Assembly: GCA_050747825.1 (NCBI GenBank)
Contig: JBOGJG010000237.1
Span: 1-7,823 of the forward strand
DNA length: 7,823 nt
Direction of reading: 5' to 3'
Source of the DNA: JBOGJG01 sp050747825
Lineage (GTDB): Bacteria; Acidobacteriota; UBA6911; RPQK01; JBOGJG01
Below are positions 1 to 5,788 of this stretch, in pieces. Both the position numbers and the translations under genes were made by a program. The stretch's first letter is position 1. The number at the start of each line of letters is the position of its first letter. The notes below the pieces were generated by a model. The model saw only the letters and a list, made by a program, of their open reading frames with translations, was not told the DNA's origin and made no database searches.

Positions 1-2
1 AC

Positions 3-1682
3 ATACCCGGCAGCACAATGTCTTTTGAATGTCGCTTTGCGCCCGGCGCGAGCGGCTGTAGTGGCGGCACACCGCGTCGCCATCTCTTCGCGGAAACGGA
101 TTCGGTTTACATCAGTTTTTGGTTGAAGCACAGCACCAACTGGACGGGAAGCGACAGGCCCTTTCACCCCCACTTCATGCATCTGTTGACCAACAAGAAC
201 GATCCCTTCAGCGGTCTGGCCTGGACTCGTTTGACCGCTTACGTTGAAGAGAACGAAGGTAAAGCTCGGCTGGCCACACAGGACGGCCAGAACGTAGATG
301 TCTTGAATGTCCATAGTGACTTAACCGGCCTTACCGAGGACAGAGCTGTGTCGGGTTGCAACGGGGACAGCGACGGGTACGGCAATGGGGACTGCTATCA
401 TAGCCCTCCCGGATACCGCAACGGCAGGCTCTTTGACTCCAAAGGAGTCTATTTCTCTGACGACCCCGGGCTTTACTACAAGAGCGATTGGCATCACATA
501 GAAGCCCATTTCAAGCTCAATACGATTTCCGAGGGCATCGGCCAAAGAGACGGTGTCTTGCAATACTGGTACGACGGTGTTCCGCTCATCGACATTCGTG
601 ATGCCGTCATCAGAACGGGAAAGTATCCGGGTATGAGATTCAACCAGTTTATTCTGGCGCCCTATATAGGCACCGGTTCACCAGTGGATCAGACGCTGTG
701 GGTGGACGATCTGGTGGTCACTACGGGGCCTCCGTCTGATTCTGCTGTCACGTTCAGCGGCCAGGCTACCGTCGCACGCCTCACCGAGGCGGGCGTCACC
801 ACCGTTGTGTCCGACACAGGGCCGCTTCCGCCCTCTGGAGACGGGCGCGAAGCTTCACTATCTACCTTCAGAGGGGCGTTCAGCACCGTGCCCACTCCCC
901 TTGACGCCGAGGTGGCGCACGCGAGCAGCATCGGTCAAGGGGACCGCAGCCGTTCGGAGGCTTCCGTCGCGAACCCGGACCTTGTGATCGGAGGGAACAC
1001 AATTGCTGCTTCCTTTGTCATGGCACGGGCTGCGGCCGTCTGGCAGCCTGCGCCGGCCAGTCCGGCGGTCAGTGGTTCTTCCGAAGTCGCAGGCCTCGTG
1101 ATCAACGGTCTTCCGGTCGCGGTCAGCGGCGCACCCAATCAGGGCGTCGTGTTGCCCAACGGCCGGGTGGTGATCAACGAGCAAAACAGTTCGACCGGAA
1201 AGGACTGGGCTGAAATCATGGTCAACGGGCTGCGCGTGGTCGTGGACGGGCTGGCCGACGTCGTGATCTCCTCAGCCCGTGCCGGGGTGGCTTTCACAGG
1301 CAGTCCGGTGTGCCAGGGCGACGACTTCGTGACCGGCGGGGGCTGGATCACGGGCCCGTCGGGCGCGAAGGCGAACTTCGGCTTGGCCGGTGGCCTCAAG
1401 AACAACTCGCTTTGGGGCCACCTGACGTACACCGACCACGGACCAGGCGGGCCGGCGGTCAAAGGGACGAGCGTGACGGGATATACCATCGTCGATCAGA
1501 CCAGGCGGCACATCGAAGGCACGGCCGAGATTGACGGCCAGCCGGGCTTCACCTACACCGTGGAAGTCTCGAACGGCAACGCTGGAGAAAATGATACGTT
1601 CTCCATCACCCTGTCAAATGGCTACACGGCCCTGGGCCTGCTGCGAGGGGGCCACATACAACTGCACCAGCCGTGTCAGTAA
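3..1682 (+). CDS. Secreted jelly-roll protein with choice-of-anchor P and post-COAP-1 domains (5' partial)
   Basis: Probably an exported glycan-binding or glycan-cleaving protein. The frame is open to the window edge, and the ATG at 18 falls inside a domain, so the true start and signal peptide lie upstream. Numbering from that ATG, residues about 30-240 look like a concanavalin-type jelly roll, as in polysaccharide-lyase and LamG-like proteins: VYISFWLKH, then WHHIEAHFKLNT, GVLQYWYDG and LWVDDLVV. A Cys-bracketed Asp/Gly-rich loop sits at 114-126. Residues about 243-430 match choice-of-anchor P proteins (PLPPSG, a GLxxNGLPVAV stretch, INEQ, then ADVVISSARAGV). Residues 431-554 match the post-COAP-1 domain (DDFVTGGGWITGPSGAKANFG); C432 and C553 bracket it and could form a disulfide. 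No C-terminal anchor follows. The next gene begins 76 bp downstream and encodes a GH88 enzyme, which supports a saccharide role. Enzyme versus lectin cannot be decided here. The domain calls are from memory of these families. Confidence 0.8.
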   Translation: MPGSTMSFECRFAPGASGCSGGTPRRHLFAETDSVYISFWLKHSTNWTGSDRPFHPHFMHLLTNKNDPFSGLAWTRLTAYVEENEGKARLATQDGQNVDVLNVHSDLTGLTEDRAVSGCNGDSDGYGNGDCYHSPPGYRNGRLFDSKGVYFSDDPGLYYKSDWHHIEAHFKLNTISEGIGQRDGVLQYWYDGVPLIDIRDAVIRTGKYPGMRFNQFILAPYIGTGSPVDQTLWVDDLVVTTGPPSDSAVTFSGQATVARLTEAGVTTVVSDTGPLPPSGDGREASLSTFRGAFSTVPTPLDAEVAHASSIGQGDRSRSEASVANPDLVIGGNTIAASFVMARAAAVWQPAPASPAVSGSSEVAGLVINGLPVAVSGAPNQGVVLPNGRVVINEQNSSTGKDWAEIMVNGLRVVVDGLADVVISSARAGVAFTGSPVCQGDDFVTGGGWITGPSGAKANFGLAGGLKNNSLWGHLTYTDHGPGGPAVKGTSVTGYTIVDQTRRHIEGTAEIDGQPGFTYTVEVSNGNAGENDTFSITLSNGYTALGLLRGGHIQLHQPCQ

Positions 1683-1701
1683 TGCCTGACCGGCCCCCGG
1701 A

Positions 1702-1720
1702 GCCCGCTGCGCCGGCGGGC
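1702..1720 (+). other. GC-rich inverted repeat in the gap between genes 1 and 2
   Basis: GCCCGC (1702-1707) is the exact reverse complement of GCGGGC (1715-1720), with a 7-base loop, giving a short stable hairpin 20 bp after the stop codon of the jelly-roll gene. No T-run follows, so it is not a canonical intrinsic terminator. It could slow transcription or protect a 3' end, or it could be chance in GC-rich DNA. It overlaps the left end of the duplicated leader, but the second leader copy does not preserve the stem. Confidence 0.25.
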
Positions 1721-1869
1721 CGTGAGAGATGAAACGATCGGTGACTTGGAAGATGACCATGAAAGAGTCTAGGTATGTCGGACTGAGACGACGCGACTTC
1801 TTGGGCGCGGCCTGGGCGATCCTGGGCGGCGGCGCCCTGGTGCGACTGGCCGCTGCGGCTGAACCGCCG
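1711..1869 (+). repeat. Leader/Tat signal-peptide duplication, copy 1
   Basis: This is the first copy of a direct repeat whose second copy is 2991-3150. By hand alignment the offset is 1280, changing to 1281 after one inserted G at 3021 in copy 2. Similarity begins abruptly at 1711, is moderate to 1730, and is very high from 1731. From the ATG at 1759, 95 of 102 bases match over 34 codons. It fades within about ten codons after the signal peptide. The unit covers the 5' leader, the ribosome-binding region and the entire Tat signal, but not the mature protein. Confidence 0.9.
1748..1752 (+). promoter_or_regulatory. Weak Shine-Dalgarno that favours the start at 1759
   Basis: GGAAG ends 6 bases before the ATG at 1759. 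The aligned position in the second leader copy is a full AGGAGGT before the ATG at 3040. That correspondence argues for initiation at 1759 rather than at the longer in-frame ATG at 1729 or the one at 1753. The first copy of the site is degraded relative to the second, which predicts weaker translation of the GH88 gene. Confidence 0.55.
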
Positions 1870-2973
1870 CTGGCGAGAAACGGTCAGGAGGTTGCGGGTC
1901 AGGGCGCTGTGTCGTTTGTGGCGCAGCAACTGGAACGTTTGTGTGCCCTTGCCGGCTCCCGATACCCCGAGTACACCACCGGCGGCAAGTGGAGGTTTGT
2001 AGGGCACTCGAGCTGGGTATCCGGTTATCTTCCCGGCATGCTGTGGCTCATGTACGGCCATACGAAAGACGCAGTCTGGGCGGAGCGGGCGCGCCGCTGG
2101 ACCGATCCCATCGCCGCCGCCCGGAACGCCGATGGACCCTTTAATTTCGGCGTCATGTTTATGCCCAGCTTCGTCGCCGGTTACCGGCTTACCGGAGATG
2201 CTTCGTACCGGCAATTCGCGTTGGACGCAGCCGCGTCATCTGCCCGACGATACGGCGCTGATGGCGGGTATATCCGCTACGGTTCCGGCAAAGACGCAGG
2301 GGTCCTGATCATCGACAACCTGATCGACCTGAGCCTCCTGTATTGGGCGGCACAGGAGCTCGGGCAGCCAAGGTATTCCGAGATTGCCACCAGTCATGCG
2401 CTGGTGACCCTGAGCGCCACCGTTAAAGCGGATGGAAGTTCCCTTCAAGCGGTCGAACTGGATCCCCGGACCGGAGAGAAGATCGCTGCCCTCCCCAGGC
2501 AGGGTATTTCTCCGGAGTCCTGTTGGTCGCGGGGCCAAGCGTGGGCCATTTACTCGCTGCCCGAAATCTTCCGATACACTCGCGACGAACGCTTTTTGAA
2601 GGTTGCCGAGCGAATGGCGAACTGGTGGATCGATCATGTCCCGGACGACTACGTTCCCTACTGGGACTTCGATGCGCCCCGGGCCGCCGACACGCCGCGT
2701 GACAGTTCGGCCGCCTCCCTCGCCGCCGGAGGGCTTTGGGAACTTTCACAGTTGGTAAAAGAGAAGGAGCGTGCGAAGCGCTACCGGGGAATGGCGATGA
2801 AAACGCTGGATTCCTTGACCGAGCGCTACCTGGCCGCCCACGATGCGCGCGCCAACGGGCGAATTCTGGTCCGTGCAACGACCTGGAAGTCGCGCGGCCT
2901 TGGTGTCGACGAGTCGTTGATCGTCGGGGACTACTATTACCTCGAGCTTCTACTGAAGGTCATGGAGAAGTAG
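1759..2973 (+). CDS. Tat-exported GH88 unsaturated glucuronyl hydrolase, one catalytic Asp replaced by Asn
   Basis: GH88 enzymes remove the 4,5-unsaturated uronic acid from the end of oligosaccharides made by polysaccharide lyases. The 404-residue product has a Tat signal (RRRDFLGAA, hydrophobic stretch, Ala-rich cleavage region), so it should act in the periplasm or outside. The mature part follows the Bacillus UGL pattern along its length: GMLWLMY, YRLTGD, IIDNLIDLSLLYWA (D186, equivalent to catalytic Asp149), a SHAL His (H213), QG before SCWSRGQAWAIY (Q248), VPYWDFDAP, RDSSAASLAAGGLWEL and GDYYYLELLLK. The usual HDxGF motif, which holds Asp88, is FNFGV here with N129. Asp88 matters for UGL activity, so this protein may be altered in mechanism, specific for another sugar, or inactive. 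An in-frame ATG at 1729 would add ten residues; I prefer 1759 because the duplicated leader of the next gene starts there. Neighbours with lyase-like folds support the assignment. Confidence 0.88.
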   Translation: MKESRYVGLRRRDFLGAAWAILGGGALVRLAAAAEPPLARNGQEVAGQGAVSFVAQQLERLCALAGSRYPEYTTGGKWRFVGHSSWVSGYLPGMLWLMYGHTKDAVWAERARRWTDPIAAARNADGPFNFGVMFMPSFVAGYRLTGDASYRQFALDAAASSARRYGADGGYIRYGSGKDAGVLIIDNLIDLSLLYWAAQELGQPRYSEIATSHALVTLSATVKADGSSLQAVELDPRTGEKIAALPRQGISPESCWSRGQAWAIYSLPEIFRYTRDERFLKVAERMANWWIDHVPDDYVPYWDFDAPRAADTPRDSSAASLAAGGLWELSQLVKEKERAKRYRGMAMKTLDSLTERYLAAHDARANGRILVRATTWKSRGLGVDESLIVGDYYYLELLLKVMEK

Positions 2974-2990
2974 TCCGGTGCTTGGAAGAA

Positions 2991-3150
2991 GTCGTCTGGC
3001 TGTGGGCGATAAAACGATCGGGTGACTTAGGAGGTAACCATGAAAGAGTTTAGGTATGTCGGACTGAGACGACGCGACTTCTTGGGCGCGGCCTCGGCGA
3101 TCCTGGGCGGCGGTGCCCTGGTGCGACTTGCCCAGGCGGCTCAACAGCCG
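2991..3150 (+). repeat. Leader/Tat signal-peptide duplication, copy 2
   Basis: Second copy of the direct repeat at 1711-1869. It starts 17 bp after the stop codon of the GH88 gene and includes the leader, a strong ribosome-binding site and the signal peptide of the beta-helix protein. The two encoded signal peptides differ at only three of 34 residues (S/F at 4, W/S at 19, A/Q at 32). The mature proteins are unrelated in fold: an alpha/alpha-barrel type versus a beta-helix. Confidence 0.9.
3029..3035 (+). promoter_or_regulatory. Strong Shine-Dalgarno for the beta-helix gene
   Basis: AGGAGGT ends four bases before the ATG at 3040. It is a near-perfect ribosome-binding site and fixes the start of the beta-helix protein. 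It also calibrates the start of the GH88 gene through the duplicated leader. Confidence 0.85.
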
Positions 3151-4410
3151 GCGGTGAAACATCGGCGGGCTATTGGCGGGGATGCTGTCGAGCCGGATTG
3201 GGATTCCGGAGTGACCATCACCGTTGGACCGGAAAAAGCGGACCTTGTTGGCACCAGTGAAAAGGTGATCCAGGCCGCAGTGGACTACGTTACGGGGTGG
3301 GGCGGCGGCACGGTCCGAGTCCTGCCGGGGGTTTACCGGCTGCGCAATGCCGTCTTCCTGCGGTCCCGGGTGCGCATTGTCGGAAGCGGCCCGGAGTCGG
3401 TGCTCGTCAAGGAGCCGTCGGTGACGACAAGGCTGGCCGAGGACTCCGACTTTTACGAGCAGGAGATCACCCTGGCCGACCCGAGCGGGTTTCAAATAGG
3501 CGACGGCGTGTGTCTGCGCGCCCACAGCCAGCGTTACAAGGGACAGTATGATGTCTTCACACGCTCCTTAGTTGCCCGCAGCGGCAACCGCTTCAAACTG
3601 GACCGGCCTTTGCCCGGGTACCCGGGATACGTTGATCTTTGGGTCCGGGGAGAAGCGACTGCGACGACACTCTTCGCGCTCATCCACGGCGAAGATCTTG
3701 CGGATGCGGCGGTCGAGAGTATTACCTTGGACGGCAACAAAGCGAACAACGAGTTTCTCAATGGCAACCATGTGGCCTGCGTCTTTCTGCGAGGGAGCAA
3801 CCGCGTCAAGATCCGCGATGTGACGGCGCGGAACTTCAACGGCGACGGCATCAGTTGGAATAGTCACGACGTATCCGTCGAAGAGTGCCACAGCCATGAC
3901 AACGAAGCTTTCGGGCTGCATCCCGGCGCCGGCGCTCAGCGTCCGGTCGCGCGCGCCAACAAGCTGGAGCGCAATGACATTGGGTTCTTCTTTTGTTGGG
4001 GGGCGCAGCACGGCCTGGTGGAGAACAACACGATATCGGGTAATCGGCGCTTCGGCGTTTCGATCGGCCATAAGGACACCGACAACCTGATTCGACACAA
4101 CGAGATTCGTGGCAGCGGAGAGGTGGGAGTCCTCTTTCGCAAAGAGGAGGGTCGCGCCTTCGCTCCCAGCCGCAATCGTCTCGAGGATAACCGCATCCTC
4201 GACAACGGTGGCGAGTCGGGCATTGGAGTGGACGTACAGGGAGAAACCGAGGCAGTCTCCGTCTGCCGCAACGAGATTCTGGAAACGCGCTCGCCTCTGA
4301 AGCGGATCGGAGTGAGGATCGGGCCCGACACGAAGGACATGACGCTCCTGGAGAATCGGATCGAGGGCTTCTCCCTCGGTGTCTTGGACCAGCGCCAGCG
4401 GTCCGGATGA
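3040..4410 (+). CDS. Tat-exported right-handed parallel beta-helix protein (pectate-lyase-like fold)
   Basis: The chemistry is unassigned; likely roles are a polysaccharide lyase, epimerase or glycosidase acting outside the cytoplasm. The 456-residue product starts with a Tat signal (RRRDFLGAASAILGGGAL) almost identical to that of the GH88 protein upstream. Residues about 60-120 match the N-terminal turns of pectate-lyase-superfamily helices (VIQAAVDYVTGWGGGTVRVLPGVYRLR). From about residue 220 to the end there are repeated beta-helix coils with Asn ladders: SITLDGN, ARNFNGDGISWN, ENNTISGN, RHNEIRG, EDNRILDN, CRNEILE, LENRIEG. Polar residues cluster in the central coils: H276, D277, H284, H286 and D287, then H294 in GLHPGAG, and H344, D346 and D348 in SIGHKDTDN. 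These are candidate catalytic or metal-binding residues, but I cannot align them to a characterised family. Its place beside GH88 suggests it could generate the unsaturated substrate or trim it further. The ribosome-binding site is strong. Confidence 0.82.
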   Translation: MKEFRYVGLRRRDFLGAASAILGGGALVRLAQAAQQPAVKHRRAIGGDAVEPDWDSGVTITVGPEKADLVGTSEKVIQAAVDYVTGWGGGTVRVLPGVYRLRNAVFLRSRVRIVGSGPESVLVKEPSVTTRLAEDSDFYEQEITLADPSGFQIGDGVCLRAHSQRYKGQYDVFTRSLVARSGNRFKLDRPLPGYPGYVDLWVRGEATATTLFALIHGEDLADAAVESITLDGNKANNEFLNGNHVACVFLRGSNRVKIRDVTARNFNGDGISWNSHDVSVEECHSHDNEAFGLHPGAGAQRPVARANKLERNDIGFFFCWGAQHGLVENNTISGNRRFGVSIGHKDTDNLIRHNEIRGSGEVGVLFRKEEGRAFAPSRNRLEDNRILDNGGESGIGVDVQGETEAVSVCRNEILETRSPLKRIGVRIGPDTKDMTLLENRIEGFSLGVLDQRQRSG

Positions 4411-4436
4411 TTGTCGGCGTATTGAGGTGTGAAAGC

Positions 4437-4442
4437 GGAGAG
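4437..4442 (+). promoter_or_regulatory. Shine-Dalgarno that decides the GTG start of the M20 gene
   Basis: GGAGAG ends five bases before GTG at 4448. There is no in-frame ATG close by, and the codons directly after the GTG lead straight into the M20 fold, so GTG is the likely initiator. Confidence 0.6.
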
Positions 4443-4447
4443 CAATA

Positions 4448-5788
4448 GTGACGAATGTTCCGGTCCCGGCACTACACCCAACCCCATTCCTCCTGGGAGA
4501 GCTGTTGGACGAGGCTTGGGCAGGGCTGAAGTCGGAACTGGTTGCGACTCTCCAGGAGCTTGTACGTATCCCTTCGGAGAATCTGCCTCCCGCCGGAAAC
4601 GAGCGCGCCTGCCAGGCGTACGTTGCGACTTGTTTGCGCCGATTGGCCCTTGAACCAGACGTGTACGAGATTGCGGACGTGCGCGGATTGTCCTCGCATC
4701 CGGAGTATTGGCCAGGGCGTCACTACGTCGGGCGACCAAACGTCAACGCCGTGCTGAGAGGGAGCGGGGGCGGCCGCTCACTGATCCTATCCGGTCACAT
4801 CGACACCGTACCCGCCGACACGCCGGTCGAGTGGCGATATCCACCGTTCGGCGGCGAAGCTCATAATGGGCGGATCTACGGGCGCGGCGCGTGGGACATG
4901 AAGGCAGGCGTGGCCATGCACCTGACCGTGCTGCGAACGATCGCCGCGCTCGGATGGAAACTCAAAGGTGATCTGATCTTCGAGACCGTGGTAGACGAGG
5001 AATTCGGCGGCGTGAATGGCACCTTGGCCGCACGCTTGCGCGGCTACAACGCCGAGGCGGCCATCATCGGGGAGCCGACGTCCCTTCGTGTCTGCCCGGC
5101 GCAGCGGGGCGGACGCATCATACATATTCTATTCCAGGGCCAGGGTGGCATTTCACCGTCCGTCCGGTCCTCGGGCCGCGCGGTGGAGCAAATGAGCCAC
5201 GTGCTTGCACAGCTGCCTGAATTTGCTGCAAGGCGCGGCCAGCGCGTGGCCATCGATCCTTACTACAGCAATTGTCCTGAGCCGTTCGCGGTGTGGGTCA
5301 CGAATATCGCGACCGGCCGCTGGGGATGGACGCAACCGATCACGATTCCCGAACGGTGCCGCCTCGAGATCTACTGGCAGACAATGCCCGGCGAGACGTG
5401 CGAGGAGGTCGAATCGGAGTTCTTTGACTGGTGGAATGAGATGGTCGCAAACAGGCCAGACCTGTTCTCGGAGAGGCCCGTTGTCGAGCTTCCGATGCGT
5501 TGGCTGCCGGGATGCTCGATACCACCGGATTCACCTCTGGTGACCGGGTTCGCTCAAGCGGCCGGGTCGCTGGGAGTGGAGGCGCGAGTCGAAGGGATGG
5601 ACGCACCGAGCGACATGTATATCTTCCAACGCTGTTTCAACACTCCGGCGCTGATGTGGGGACCATCCGGGGGCAACGCTCATCAGGCGGATGAGTTCGT
5701 GGAAATCGACTCGCTCTTTCAGGCCATTAGAGTGTTGCTGCATTTTGTCTGTCGCTGGTGCGAGGTCGAGGTGGCGACGGGACGATGA
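4448..5788 (+). CDS. M20-family metallopeptidase/deacylase (ArgE/DapE/ACY1-like)
   Basis: M20 enzymes use two metal ions, usually zinc, to hydrolyse amide bonds in N-acyl amino acids or small peptides. This 446-residue product has no signal peptide, so it is probably cytoplasmic. The full metal centre is visible: H117 and D119 in SGHIDTVP, bridging D150 in GRGAWDMKAG, general base E184 with ligand E185 in VDEEFGG, E209 in GEPT, and H412 in GGNAHQADEF. E209 rather than Asp follows the DapE/ArgE type. The lid (dimerisation) domain begins near 220. It normally carries a His in a GxxxHA motif that reaches the active site; here the segment reads GQGGISP, with I235 in that place. GTG is the start, 37 bp after the beta-helix gene. 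The stop overlaps the start of the permease by ATGA, so the hydrolysis product or substrate is plausibly carried by that transporter. The exact substrate cannot be read from the sequence. Confidence 0.88.
   Translation: MTNVPVPALHPTPFLLGELLDEAWAGLKSELVATLQELVRIPSENLPPAGNERACQAYVATCLRRLALEPDVYEIADVRGLSSHPEYWPGRHYVGRPNVNAVLRGSGGGRSLILSGHIDTVPADTPVEWRYPPFGGEAHNGRIYGRGAWDMKAGVAMHLTVLRTIAALGWKLKGDLIFETVVDEEFGGVNGTLAARLRGYNAEAAIIGEPTSLRVCPAQRGGRIIHILFQGQGGISPSVRSSGRAVEQMSHVLAQLPEFAARRGQRVAIDPYYSNCPEPFAVWVTNIATGRWGWTQPITIPERCRLEIYWQTMPGETCEEVESEFFDWWNEMVANRPDLFSERPVVELPMRWLPGCSIPPDSPLVTGFAQAAGSLGVEARVEGMDAPSDMYIFQRCFNTPALMWGPSGGNAHQADEFVEIDSLFQAIRVLLHFVCRWCEVEVATGR

Noticed and set aside
1702..1720. 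Intrinsic terminator after the jelly-roll gene
   Set aside because: The stem is good but no T-run follows, and the next gene starts 39 bp later on the same strand.
1606..2214. Minus-strand open frame of about 200 codons over the GH88 start
   Set aside because: It is the antisense of the jelly-roll 3' end and the GH88 5' end. It shares peptide stretches with the minus-strand frame at 2950-3525 only because both read the duplicated leader backwards. No family resemblance.
2991..3039. Riboswitch or structured RNA in the conserved leader
   Set aside because: The shared leader is only about 48 bp and matches no riboswitch core I recognise; short-range pairing was not convincing.
1711..3150. Duplicated leader as ends of an insertion sequence or composite element
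   Set aside because: There is no transposase, terminal inverted repeat or target-site pattern. The copies are direct, and each includes a functional start and signal peptide.
3936..4739. Minus-strand open frame of 267 codons
   Set aside because: Opposes two well-supported genes across their boundary. The composition is Arg/Ser/Pro-rich, as expected of a shadow frame in GC-rich DNA, with no recognisable domain.
5758..5784. GTG at 5758 as start of the permease
   Set aside because: It would add a Gly/Arg-rich nine-residue stretch not expected before the first helix and a 31-bp overlap. ATG 5785 gives a typical 4-base overlap with a better-placed purine-rich site.
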